Shown one piece after another: positions 31,821 to 39,958 of a stretch of DNA of 41,111 nt. Positions within the stretch are counted from its first letter, which is position 1, and each line of letters starts with the position of its first letter. Source of the stretch: Nitrososphaerota archaeon (GTDB lineage: Archaea > Thermoproteota > Nitrososphaeria > Nitrososphaerales > CADDZS01). The notes beneath the pieces are model-generated. The model did not search any database. It saw nothing but the letters and a program-made list of their open reading frames with translations, and was not told the DNA's origin. The position numbers were made by a program, and so were the translations under genes. The stretch is taken from the NCBI GenBank assembly GCA_021325255.1, contig JAJPHP010000066.1, positions 1-41,111 of the forward strand, in the 5' to 3' direction.

Positions 31821-33455
31821 ATGAAAAAGCAGGAAGAAGAAGAAGGAAGAAAGAAACCGCGGATAGCCATTTTCTCCGGAGCAAATACAACAATAGCAAA
31901 CTCGCCTCCTCTAGTGACGAGCAACAAGGCCAGGCTTCCCGGAGAGAAACTTCTGCCAGGAAGATTTGATCATCTTGTGCCGCAACTTCTCTACGAACCC
32001 GTCACGGTGAAGATCAAAAAATTCAGCGCGCACCCGCTCGAGTCTGACGCAGCCGAACTCTACCAAGACGATGATGGGAAGGACTACTATGAAGTAACGC
32101 TGAGACCCGAAGACGGTCTGTACGCTCTGCCCTACATGGCGCGAAGGAGGGACGGCTCGCCGAAGGGGCGCCCCTTTGAACCGGGCGACCTCGCCGATCC
32201 CTCCATGAATTATGGCGGGAGGCAGTTCTTCTACCCCGACGCCTCAAGGATCTTCGAGGAGATTGACCGGGGAATCTACGGCAGAGATCCCAACGGTGTT
32301 GCGAACATCGTCGATTCGCGTGCGGAGTACGATTTCATAAGAGTAATCCCTTCCGGCGGATACACAAAGAAGGGGGAGGTCGCTGGTGTCGACTACTTCC
32401 CATACAGGCCAGAAGCGATCGCCAAGGTAACTCGAGTCAGGGACCTGGCAAAGGTTGCAAACAAAGTCCAGCATGCACTCTCCTCGGGAAAGTACGACGG
32501 CGGGATCTGGTTCGACGGCAGCCCGCAGCTCGAAGAGACGCTCTACTGGCTCAACCTTCTTGTTGACACAGAACTGCCAATAGTAGGCGTTTCCGCGCAG
32601 AGACCGCATGGTCAGCTCTCAAACGACGGAGATCGAAACATAGTTGATGCGATTGACTACATCAACTCCGGAGCGGGCAGAGGGCTTGGGGCCGTCGCCG
32701 TCGTCGACCAGCGGATCTACGCCGCGCGCGACGTGAAGAAGGGAGACAGCCGTCCCGGTGGATACAAATCTAGCGGAGGGCACGGAGGAATCCTCGGCTC
32801 GGTCAGTTCGACTGGCTTTCGCTCACACGTCAACATATGGTATCGGCCGGCGTACAAACACACTTCGAGTTCCGAGGTGAATCTGAGCAGGCTACCAACA
32901 TATCTCGAGTTCTCCGACTCTCTCTTGGGTCGGAATGTGAAGCTCCAGATCAAGGATGAAAAGGACGGAACTCTTCGAGGAGAAAGCCTCCCCCTCATCG
33001 ACATCGTCAAGTACAGCAGCTACAGTCAGGAGAGCGAAAAAGAGGACGAATCAACGGAGGTTGCGATACGGGCGCTGATCGACCGGGCGAACGCCGACCA
33101 GCATGGTGACGATAGACGCCCTAAACTCCACGGAGTCGTGCTCGAAGGGTCGGGAGGCCTGGCCAAGGGGACGCGCTCACAAATGAAGGCACTTGCCCTC
33201 GCGTCAATGTGCGGAATGCCCGTCGTGAGGGTGATGAGGTCTGACCCTGAGGGGAAGATAAGCGCAAACCCAACCGACCTCACGATTGAGGGGAGCAACC
33301 TAGATTCGAACAAGGCAAGGCTACTACTCATTGCGAGCATGCTGAAACTCGGTCGACTGCCAAGGGCCAAAGATCCGGCAAGGCCGACTACGAAAGAAAG
33401 GGAAGCCATTCTGGAAAAGATAGCTCTGTTTCAAAAAATCTTTGAAACTCACTAA
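31821..33455 (+). CDS. Asparaginase-like protein with a large insertion and altered active site
   Basis: From ATG 31821 (GTG 31803 is an alternative) the protein has 544 residues, against about 330 for type I/II asparaginases. The fold is visible in RIAIFSGANTTIANSP (first catalytic Thr region), GGIWFDGSPQLEETLYWLN, IVGVSAQRPHGQLSNDGDRN, QRIYAARDVKK and GVVLEGSGGLAKGTRSQM. The family triad Thr-Asp-Lys is broken: the usual HGTDT-EET is DGSPQLEET, so the Asp is Pro (residue 235), while the Lys in ARDVKK remains. About 180 residues are inserted between the first Thr and this loop. It may act on a modified amide or cyclic substrate, or be non-catalytic. It is in the bracketed catabolic set. Confidence 0.75.
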   Translation: MKKQEEEEGRKKPRIAIFSGANTTIANSPPLVTSNKARLPGEKLLPGRFDHLVPQLLYEPVTVKIKKFSAHPLESDAAELYQDDDGKDYYEVTLRPEDGLYALPYMARRRDGSPKGRPFEPGDLADPSMNYGGRQFFYPDASRIFEEIDRGIYGRDPNGVANIVDSRAEYDFIRVIPSGGYTKKGEVAGVDYFPYRPEAIAKVTRVRDLAKVANKVQHALSSGKYDGGIWFDGSPQLEETLYWLNLLVDTELPIVGVSAQRPHGQLSNDGDRNIVDAIDYINSGAGRGLGAVAVVDQRIYAARDVKKGDSRPGGYKSSGGHGGILGSVSSTGFRSHVNIWYRPAYKHTSSSEVNLSRLPTYLEFSDSLLGRNVKLQIKDEKDGTLRGESLPLIDIVKYSSYSQESEKEDESTEVAIRALIDRANADQHGDDRRPKLHGVVLEGSGGLAKGTRSQMKALALASMCGMPVVRVMRSDPEGKISANPTDLTIEGSNLDSNKARLLLIASMLKLGRLPRAKDPARPTTKEREAILEKIALFQKIFETH

Positions 33456-33476
33456 AGGGCGATTGCACGTGAAAAG

Positions 33477-34076
33477 TCATTCCAGCTTGCTGTCGCTCTT
33501 CTTGATATCTCTCCACCGTTCGTAGAGATCGTGCTTGATCCCAAAAAGATCCAGCGCCTTACCCACAAGGTGGTCTATCACATCGTCAAGCGACTTTGGT
33601 TTGTGGTAGAACGCGGGCATGGCGGGCATGATTATCGCGCCGGCCTCTGCGGCAGAGAGCATATTCTTGAGGTGGATTCTGTTGAGCGGTGTCTCTCTTG
33701 GGACGAGGACGAGGCGACGCGCTTCCTTCAGCGTCACGTCAGCCGCTCTCGTTAGAAGGCTGTCCGCATTTCCGGAGAGTATCCCTCCGATAGTCTTCAT
33801 GCTGCAAGGCATGATTATCATTCCGTCGGTGAGGAAGGAGCCGCTCGAGATTCTAGCCGCAAGGTCGTCGTCCGAGTAGCTGTATGTCGCGAGTTTCTTC
33901 ACTTCCTCGACCCTCATATCAGTCTCGTAGGTAATCGTGATCCCGCCCCACTTTGTAATAATCAGGTGAGACTCCACGCCGAGCCTCTTCAGTTCCTGGA
34001 GCAGCCTGATTCCGTAGATCGACCCCGAACTTCCGGATATTCCAACTATTAGGCGCAATGGTTCTTCCGCAGGCAC
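33477..34076 (-). CDS. ubiX: UbiX-type flavin prenyltransferase
   Basis: The 199-residue protein has the UbiX/Pad1 signature at its start (LRLIVGISGSSGSIYGIRLLQEL), the FMN-binding Ser region GSFLTDGMIIMPCSMKTIGGI and the SLLTRAADVTLKEARRLVLVPRETPLNRIH segment that lines the active site. UbiX attaches dimethylallyl phosphate to FMN to make the prenylated flavin used by UbiD decarboxylases. No UbiD gene occurs in this window. GTG 34076 is 27 bp from a TATA-like element inside a palindrome. It converges with the asparaginase-like gene (21-bp gap). Confidence 0.92.
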   Translation of the reverse strand: MPAEEPLRLIVGISGSSGSIYGIRLLQELKRLGVESHLIITKWGGITITYETDMRVEEVKKLATYSYSDDDLAARISSGSFLTDGMIIMPCSMKTIGGILSGNADSLLTRAADVTLKEARRLVLVPRETPLNRIHLKNMLSAAEAGAIIMPAMPAFYHKPKSLDDVIDHLVGKALDLFGIKHDLYERWRDIKKSDSKLE

Positions 34077-34096
34077 TCGGCCGCATTTAGCAATCT

Positions 34097-34116
34097 GATT
34101 TGTTAATTAACAAATC
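34097..34116. promoter_or_regulatory. 20-bp palindromic operator at the ubiX promoter
   Basis: GATTTGTTAATTAACAAATC is a perfect 20-bp palindrome located 21-40 bp before the ubiX start and 12 bp after the MFS stop. The central TTAATTAA occupies the TATA position for a leaderless ubiX message, so a regulator bound there would control it. It could alternatively act as a hairpin terminator for the MFS gene, but it lacks the following T-run. Confidence 0.6.
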
Positions 34117-34127
34117 GCCACGGCCTC

Positions 34128-35327
34128 TCAAGGAAGGACAGCAGAGCCTCTTTCCACGGACTTTGCCTTGGGTATCGAGATTAGAGCGTAGAATACGCAC
34201 GCGGCGAAGACGACGAAACTCATGATCGTCCAGTTCGCACCGTACCCGAACGTTCCGATAACCGAAGCGGCGTAGATGGGAGCGACGGTACCACTGGCCT
34301 GCCAGATGAGGTTCGCAAATCCCGAGAGAGCTCCAGCCCTGCTCTCTCCTACCACGGAGATGATGTCAGCATTTGCCGGAGTTATGAAGAACCTGAAGAA
34401 ACCCATCACAAGGGCGATGCCGATTATCAAGGCAAAAACGGACGTCCTTGCCATCGCGAAGAGCAAGGCCGCGTAGATGAGAAGTGAGACGAGGACTGTC
34501 TTCTTTATCCCGAGCCTGTTCATCACATATCCGGAGATGAGCGTCGAAGGGATCCCGGCGAGTGCAAGAGATGACACCGCGATGCCGGAGAGGTATGACC
34601 CAAGCCCTATGGAGACAAAGTAGTCGTAGGCAAAGAACGTCACCGGCCAGTACGCGAAGTAGAATAGAAATCCAGCAAGTGCCAAGACGATCGAATTCTT
34701 GCTCACGAGGAAGGACAAGGACATCCTCTGCGGCTTGAACCCCCTCACTTCCGAGCTCAAGAAAAGTACTCCGAGAAGAAAGGAAATGATTGCAAGGACG
34801 TAGTATGCCCATTCCCATCCGAAGTTTAGGGCAACCGGTGGAAGAAGTACCCCGAGGAAGATTATCGAGAGGGGCCACGCGAGGCTGTAGTATCCCATCA
34901 TCACGAGCCTCTTCTTTCTGTCCTGGAAGAGCGCTGTCATGATCTTCAGGGTGCACGGGAATATCCATCCTGCGGAGAAACCCATTACGACGCTACTCAC
35001 ATACTCAACTTCAATGGTCGGTGCGAGACCTCCCAAGAGGAGGCTCGCGGAGAGTACTATCTGCGCGAGTCCCACCACCAGATTGGGACGCACCCTGTCG
35101 GAGATCATTCCAGCAGGCACCTGAACGATGATGTAGCCAAGGAAAAACAGGGAAAAGATCAGACCACTTTCCGCGACGGTGGGGTGAAGCGATGAGTAGA
35201 TTCCGACGACGCTCCATACCATGCGACCAAAGTAACTCAGAAAGAAGGCAGAGGAGGAAAGGAACACGAGCGCCGCCTCGTTTCTGATTCGCGTTTGCGA
35301 TTGTAAGAAAAGTTTCAGCCTACTCAT
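34128..35327 (-). CDS. MFS transporter
   Basis: The protein (399 residues from ATG 35327; a TTG start at 35372 adds 15) has 12 predicted helices in two halves. The loop after helix two, GYIIVQVPAGMISDRVRPNLVV, contains the G-x3-D-R-x-R/G-like signature of the major facilitator superfamily. Helix four is followed by the cytoplasmic FQDRKKRLVMMGYYSLAW, and the second half has ISGYVMNRLGIKKTVLVSLL. The N-terminal FLSYFGRMVWSVV resembles carboxylate or nitrate/nitrite and glucarate porters. The substrate cannot be determined. Its place among amidohydrolase and flavoenzyme genes points to import of the compound they degrade. Confidence 0.88.
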   Translation of the reverse strand: MSRLKLFLQSQTRIRNEAALVFLSSSAFFLSYFGRMVWSVVGIYSSLHPTVAESGLIFSLFFLGYIIVQVPAGMISDRVRPNLVVGLAQIVLSASLLLGGLAPTIEVEYVSSVVMGFSAGWIFPCTLKIMTALFQDRKKRLVMMGYYSLAWPLSIIFLGVLLPPVALNFGWEWAYYVLAIISFLLGVLFLSSEVRGFKPQRMSLSFLVSKNSIVLALAGFLFYFAYWPVTFFAYDYFVSIGLGSYLSGIAVSSLALAGIPSTLISGYVMNRLGIKKTVLVSLLIYAALLFAMARTSVFALIIGIALVMGFFRFFITPANADIISVVGESRAGALSGFANLIWQASGTVAPIYAASVIGTFGYGANWTIMSFVVFAACVFYALISIPKAKSVERGSAVLP

Positions 35328-35445
35328 GGCTCCGAAGCGCGCGCCTCTCTCCCTACGGATATTTGAAAACAACCGTGGGATTATTATTGTGTCCTGCGGA
35401 GGAGGAGATCATTTGCGAAAAGGTATCTGTGAAGGAGGATTGGAG

Positions 35446-35454
35446 TTATTATAG
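35446..35454 (+). promoter_or_regulatory. TATA-like box of the amidohydrolase gene
   Basis: TTATTATAG places the transcription start near 35475, just ahead of TTG 35486. This argues that the first 41 codons of the longer frame starting at 35363 are not translated. Confidence 0.45.
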
Positions 35455-35485
35455 TAGATCATTGACTTCAAAAAATCAGAGTACG

Positions 35486-36883
35486 TTGACGAGCAGTATT
35501 TTCATCAGGAACGCAAGTTACATTGTGACGATGGACCCAAGGCGCCAAATCATAAGCGATGGCGCAATCGCAGCGCAGGGAAATCAAATCATCGCCGTTG
35601 GAAAGAGCGACGAACTAGCGCCGAAATTTTCCTCTTCCTCCGAGCACGTAGTTGACGCAAGGGGTTGCGTCGTCACGCCCGGACTGATTAATTGCCACCT
35701 TCACACCGCCCAGTATCTAGCCCGCGGTGTCGCTGACAACGTTTCACTACCGACGTGGATACACGACAGGATCTACCCATACGAGGCCTCGCTGACCCCG
35801 AGTGAGACAAGGGCCGCCTCAACCGCGTGCCTAGTCGAGGCGATCAAAACGGGTACCACTTTCATTGCCGATCCTGGAAGCTACCACATGGATGAAGTTG
35901 TCGAGTCCACGCAGAAGGTTGGAGCAAGGGCTGTCCTCGCCCGGTCACTGATAGATATCCACACGCCGGGCAGACCAATTCCAGACGACATGCGGGAGAG
36001 CACCGACAGCGCAGTCTCTGCTGGGGAGGACTTCGTCAGGAGATACAACAACCATGCTGAAGGAAGAATCAAGGCGTGGTTTTCAATCAGGACAGAGAGG
36101 ACGACCTCAAACGAGCTGGCCCGAAGAATAAAGGAAAAGGCAGACGAGTACGGGACGGGAATCGAGTCGCACGTAGCGAACTCGCAGGACTCTGTGACGC
36201 GCCACAAGGAGATGTTCCGCGAAACGCCACTCGTTCGCTACCACAAGGCAGGGTTGCTCTCACCAAACCTCCTGATAATACATGCGAATTGGCTGACGGA
36301 TGAGGAGATCGACCTCGTGATAAAGTACAACGTAAAGGTGGTTCGATGCCCTACCTCGGCATATGTTACGGCGTCCGGGACTCTTCGCGGGGGCAAGTTC
36401 GCACGGCTCGAAAAGGCGGGCGTCGCGGTCGCTCTCGGGGCCGACGCCACACCCGCCTCGAACTTTCTCGACATGATCAGGGTGGGTTACTCGCTGATGA
36501 GCTACAGAGACTCCAACCTTGACGCGACGCTCTACCCTCCGGAGCAGGTGCTGGAGACACTAACTCTGAACGGAGCGCGCGCCCTCCTATCCGAAAGTGA
36601 AACAGGATCGATCGAGATTGGAAAGAAAGCAGATCTTGTTGTATTCGACGCTAGAAAACCGGGCTGGGTTCCACTACTCAACCCCGTCTCGAATCTCATA
36701 CACTCGGCTTCGGGTGAAAGTACCAGAGATGTAATAATCGACGGCAGAATTGTACTTCGTGATGGCAGGTGCCTGACAGTGGACGAGGACAAGGTGAGGG
36801 AGGAGGCGCAGAAAGCCGCGGAGGATGTGACCTCTCGCTCTGGAGTCCGAGGGTACGCCCGCTCTACATGGCCCATGGCGTAG
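35486..36883 (+). CDS. ATZ/TRZ-type metal-dependent amidohydrolase
   Basis: From TTG 35486 the protein has 465 residues. Metal ligands of the amidohydrolase fold are visible: the HxH of VTPGLINCHLHTAQY, the His in GTGIESHVANSQDS, the His in LLIIHANWLTDEE and the Asp of VALGADATPASNFLD. The N-terminal DARGCVVTPGLIN and C-terminal GSIEIGKKADLVVFDARKPGW strands form the usual beta-sandwich. This subgroup (8-oxoguanine, guanine, S-adenosylhomocysteine deaminases, triazine hydrolases) removes amino or halide groups from heterocycles. The substrate is unknown. A transcription terminator follows at 36887. It is divergent from the MFS gene. Confidence 0.88.
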   Translation: MTSSIFIRNASYIVTMDPRRQIISDGAIAAQGNQIIAVGKSDELAPKFSSSSEHVVDARGCVVTPGLINCHLHTAQYLARGVADNVSLPTWIHDRIYPYEASLTPSETRAASTACLVEAIKTGTTFIADPGSYHMDEVVESTQKVGARAVLARSLIDIHTPGRPIPDDMRESTDSAVSAGEDFVRRYNNHAEGRIKAWFSIRTERTTSNELARRIKEKADEYGTGIESHVANSQDSVTRHKEMFRETPLVRYHKAGLLSPNLLIIHANWLTDEEIDLVIKYNVKVVRCPTSAYVTASGTLRGGKFARLEKAGVAVALGADATPASNFLDMIRVGYSLMSYRDSNLDATLYPPEQVLETLTLNGARALLSESETGSIEIGKKADLVVFDARKPGWVPLLNPVSNLIHSASGESTRDVIIDGRIVLRDGRCLTVDEDKVREEAQKAAEDVTSRSGVRGYARSTWPMA

Positions 36884-36886
36884 GTG

Positions 36887-36911
36887 GAGAGCGGTGAGCT
36901 CTCTACTTTTT
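36887..36911 (+). terminator. Intrinsic terminator-like hairpin with T-run
   Basis: GAGAGC (36887-36892) pairs with GCTCTC (36898-36903) around GGTGA, followed by TACTTTTT (36904-36911). It lies right after the amidohydrolase stop and touches the stop of the convergent flavoenzyme gene. Confidence 0.6.
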
Positions 36912-37939
36912 CAGCGAAACGCACTGTAAATCTGCTCCGTGAAACGTTTCAACTGCCCGGACTGGTCGGGAGAAGCAAACCTCAGTATGATCGTCGTCAC
37001 TCCAGCGGACCTGAATCGCTCTATCCAATCGATGCACACTTTGGCCGATCCAAACGGGCCCCACGACTCCATAGGCCTTGAGAGGTTGCCGTAGTACTTT
37101 GAGATGAACTCCCTGGCTTCGCTCTCAGCTTCTGATTTTGAGGAGTTTACGTTCAGCGTCATCTGGTAGACAATGTCAAGTTTGGAAAAGTCCTTCCCCT
37201 CACTTTTTGCAATTCGCTTCAGATTCTCCACGCCGTCTCTCACTCCCTCCGGAGTCGCAAACCCGTCAAACATCCATCCATCGCCGTGCTTCACGACGCG
37301 TGTGAAGATCGATTCGGCGAGTTTCTTCGATTTTGCTACTACTTCTTCTTCTCTATCTTCCGCTCCGTGCCCATATGGCCACCCAACGATGCATATCGGA
37401 GGCGCGGGTTTCTGGATTGGTTTTGGGTTAAGAGTGACGTTGCTCACGTTGTAGTACTTGCCAGAAAATGTCACGCCATCTTCCTGCCAGAGCCTTCGAA
37501 GTAACTGCACGTACTCTTCCACCATGCGTCCCCTGTTTCCAAAATGTATGCCGAGCTTCTCATACTCGAGCGTCCCAGGGCCTATGCAAACCGCCATCGA
37601 TGTGCGACCACGAGAGAGGATGTCAAGCGTTGCCCATGTCCTTGCAAGGAGGATGGGATTGCGGAGAGGAGCGATCATGCACGCGGTGCCTAGCTTCACT
37701 CTGGTTGTTCTGCTTGAGATCGCGCTCAGGATCGAAAGAGGGTCGAGCCTGGGTTTTGCAAGAATACTATCGCCGACCCAGACCGAATCATACCCGAGTT
37801 CTTCCACGTGCTTTGAGAAATCCAGCAGGTTCTCTGCGGTGTACTGCGCAGGGTAAATCAGCGGAACCCTTGTGTTGACGTTGACTCCAAAACTTATCCT
37901 TCTTCGACTCTCTTGGTCTTCTTCTCTTCCTGCTGCCAT
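36911..37939 (-). CDS. LLM-class F420-dependent oxidoreductase, second copy
   Basis: From ATG 37939 the 342-residue protein has the luciferase-like TIM-barrel pattern: RISFGVNVNTR, HVEELGYDSVWVGDSIL, TTRVKLGTACMIAPLRNPILLARTWATLDILSRGRTSMAVCIG and YYNVSNVTLNPKPIQKPAPPICIVG. It is only distantly similar to the one at 29893, so the two are not a recent duplicate. It likely uses F420 or FMN. The next gene is on the same strand 42 bp upstream and encodes a zinc hydrolase, so the two probably form an operon. A longer frame reaches 37972. Confidence 0.85.
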   Translation of the reverse strand: MAAGREEDQESRRRISFGVNVNTRVPLIYPAQYTAENLLDFSKHVEELGYDSVWVGDSILAKPRLDPLSILSAISSRTTRVKLGTACMIAPLRNPILLARTWATLDILSRGRTSMAVCIGPGTLEYEKLGIHFGNRGRMVEEYVQLLRRLWQEDGVTFSGKYYNVSNVTLNPKPIQKPAPPICIVGWPYGHGAEDREEEVVAKSKKLAESIFTRVVKHGDGWMFDGFATPEGVRDGVENLKRIAKSEGKDFSKLDIVYQMTLNVNSSKSEAESEAREFISKYYGNLSRPMESWGPFGSAKVCIDWIERFRSAGVTTIILRFASPDQSGQLKRFTEQIYSAFR

Positions 37940-37981
37940 CTTGTCGCAAATTTCACTTCTCCGTCTACACAAGAAATCGCT

Positions 37982-39001
37982 TTAGGCAATCTCCTCGATT
38001 TCGGTTGCTATCGTCGCAACGTACTGGCCAGTGCTGACCATCGGGTACTCTGAGATTCTCCAGAGGAGGCACTTCTCCTTCGCGACGACGCTGTCGAGCA
38101 CCTGCCCAAACGGATCTGACACTTCCACTATCGTGTTCCCCGCATCAATTATCGAGCCGAGCTCTTGTTTGAATTCTATAAAGCCCCCGCGGTTTGCAAG
38201 GAGGTTCTTCAGGTGACGGACAACGTACTGCCTTTTTGGAATCTCCGGGTCGCCGGGAATCATCTTCAGGTGCTTCAGGACGTTTTCCACTCCATGTACA
38301 CCCTTCTGGATGCTTCCCTCGACCCACCCGAAGCTTCCCGAGAGCTCGGGGGTTATTGTTGGCGTCCCCCTCACTGTTGCCTGCCAAGACAACTTTGTCT
38401 CGGCGCTCTTTGGGTTGAAGGAATCCGAGGCGTAGATCTTGCTCTCCTTCTCGTCGAGTATGTGCCCGGAGCCAAATACTCTCGCCATCTCGAAAGCCAC
38501 GTCGTGGTTTGGCTCATCTTTTCCCACCCTGACATATACGGACCCGACGCTCGGGCTGATCCCGGTCTGGTGGATGTCTATCGCGTAATTTGAGTGAATC
38601 ACAATCTCCTTCCACAGCTGGTCGACGATCCTCTCCGAGGAGCTGCCGTCTGCTCGCCCGGGCCAGACTCGATTCATGCTCAGCTTGTCGATGGGGTTCC
38701 ACGGCTCGTTCCAGTGAAATCCAAAGAAATTTGCAAGTATGACTGCGACGATTTCACCTGAGAGCTGCCCGGGGTCGATGCGCGTAATTATCCTTCGTAT
38801 GACTCCAATGGGATTGAGCTCATCTCCATCGATTGCGGCCTGGAGGTAGACTCTCGGTCCCTGCTTTCGTCCCTTGATCAGCGCCACGGGGATCTCTGCG
38901 GGCCTGCTGTCCTGCATCTCTGCGACCTTGATCCAGCCGAACTTTTTCTGTCCGCTGTTTGCTCGTAACTCTCGAACCTTGAGGCTCTCGTCGTCTGGCA
39001 C
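37982..39001 (-). CDS. Aspartoacylase/succinylglutamate desuccinylase-like zinc hydrolase, first ligand Asp
   Basis: The 339-residue protein matches the AstE/AspA family (M14-type carboxypeptidase fold): the first zinc loop is AAIDGDELNPIG where the family has H-G-x-E, the mid motif is LSMNRVWPG (like D-x-N-R-x-F-P-G), the second zinc His is in YAIDIHQTG (His144) and the catalytic Glu is in TITPELSG (Glu219). Asp58 replaces the usual zinc His. Members remove an acyl group from an N-acyl amino acid. GTG 39001 is the start. Its neighbours (amidohydrolase, asparaginase-like protein, F420 enzymes) suggest amide cleavage in the same pathway. Confidence 0.8.
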   Translation of the reverse strand: MPDDESLKVRELRANSGQKKFGWIKVAEMQDSRPAEIPVALIKGRKQGPRVYLQAAIDGDELNPIGVIRRIITRIDPGQLSGEIVAVILANFFGFHWNEPWNPIDKLSMNRVWPGRADGSSSERIVDQLWKEIVIHSNYAIDIHQTGISPSVGSVYVRVGKDEPNHDVAFEMARVFGSGHILDEKESKIYASDSFNPKSAETKLSWQATVRGTPTITPELSGSFGWVEGSIQKGVHGVENVLKHLKMIPGDPEIPKRQYVVRHLKNLLANRGGFIEFKQELGSIIDAGNTIVEVSDPFGQVLDSVVAKEKCLLWRISEYPMVSTGQYVATIATEIEEIA

Positions 39002-39025
39002 GTGTTCGACTTCCTCCTCAATTGG

Positions 39026-39035
39026 TTATTAAGCT
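39026..39035 (+). promoter_or_regulatory. TATA-like box of the unknown gene at 39051
   Basis: TTATTAAGCT lies 16-25 bp before TTG 39051, consistent with a nearly leaderless message. It is also the divergent promoter region of the zinc hydrolase gene. Confidence 0.4.
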
Positions 39036-39050
39036 CAGCGAGCTACGAAC

Positions 39051-39473
39051 TTGTGGGAAAAGAGAGAGGTGTCAAGAGAAGAACCACGAGAAAATGAAAG
39101 CGGCAAGGAGAACGACTTTGCCAACTCGGAGCATGAAGAGGAAGAAGGCAACTCTGTATCGACGTACGTCGAGATTTTGACAAAAATCATGGACTCTGTG
39201 GAGCCCGCCATATCGAAAGCAAAAAGTTCGCCACGAAAGCCCGCCACAATCGAGGAATACAGAGCTCTCGTCATCCATGAGATCATACAGACAACTGAAA
39301 AGTATCTGTCGTCGCTTCCGGATGAGACCGCGCACGGCGCCGTGGTGCCACTCAGGGAGTACGGATACAGAAACCGGGACGACATTATCCGCAGGATAGA
39401 GAGTGGGATACACGAAAGGGTGGAAAAGTCGTTCGGCGAAGACGTACAGCGATTCGCCAATTTCTTTTCGTAG
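39051..39473 (+). CDS. Hypothetical acidic-headed helical protein
   Basis: The 140-residue protein begins with a Glu/Lys-rich, probably disordered 35-residue stretch and continues as a helical domain (STYVEILTKIMDSVEPAISKA, IEEYRALVIHEIIQTTEKYLSSL, RNRDDIIRRIESGIHERVEKSFGEDVQRFANFF). No family is recognised. It is divergent from the zinc hydrolase operon with a 49-bp shared upstream region and ends at a hairpin with a T-run. The plausible TATA box and well-formed helices argue that it is real. Confidence 0.6.
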   Translation: MWEKREVSREEPRENESGKENDFANSEHEEEEGNSVSTYVEILTKIMDSVEPAISKAKSSPRKPATIEEYRALVIHEIIQTTEKYLSSLPDETAHGAVVPLREYGYRNRDDIIRRIESGIHERVEKSFGEDVQRFANFFS

Positions 39474-39492
39474 AATGGTAATAATTGCCATT
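39474..39492 (+). terminator. Hairpin terminator of the unknown gene
   Basis: AATGGTAA pairs with TTGCCATT (one G-T pair) around TAA, immediately after the stop at 39473 and followed by TTGTC. Confidence 0.5.
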
Positions 39493-39608
39493 TTGTCAAA
39501 TGAATCATGTGTCTACACTGAATTTGAGTACGTACAATTGTAACACGTGCGATGGAACAAATCTTCAATTGCTTTTTTTTGTTAGCGGGTTGCGGAGCTC
39601 TCCATCTC

Positions 39609-39890
39609 TCAGTTTTGGAATTCTATGCCGCAATAGTCTACGCTCGAGATGTCGTTTGCGAGGACGAGGTCAAGCGCCTTGGACGCCCAGAGGCCGATCC
39701 TCCTCCTGAGTGTCAGGTGGAGAGATTCATGAGAAATTCCCTTTGAAATTACTTCGACCAGGTCGTCGAACTCTGCGACGAGGCTCCTCCACCCTCCATA
39801 TCCGGAGATCCAGATCACGTCGTTGGGCTCGCTTACCTCGGTGTGCATCGGTGCCCTGCGTATCCTCCCGTTGAAGCGAATCTCGCTCAT
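39609..39890 (-). CDS. Small hypothetical protein
   Basis: The 93-residue protein begins MSEIRFNGRIRRAPMHTEV and has a central sequence with many hydrophobic and acidic residues (VIWISGYGGWRSLVAEFDDLVEVISKG), then SHESLHLTLRRRIGLWASKALDL and a C-terminus ending SSVDYCGIEFQN. The beta-strand and helix patterns look like a real small protein, but the family is not known to me. It is on the same strand as the gene at 39959, 68 bp downstream of it, so both could belong to a minus-strand unit. Confidence 0.5.
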   Translation of the reverse strand: MSEIRFNGRIRRAPMHTEVSEPNDVIWISGYGGWRSLVAEFDDLVEVISKGISHESLHLTLRRRIGLWASKALDLVLANDISSVDYCGIEFQN

Positions 39891-39958
39891 GTTCTATTCC
39901 GTGTCGTACTTCGGAGTGATGTATGCTGTTGAAAGATCCTCTTGAGGAGTTTTGACGA

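Noticed and set aside
29893..37939. The two LLM flavoenzymes as a recent duplication
   Set aside because: Their sequences share only the family fold; no long identical stretch is visible.
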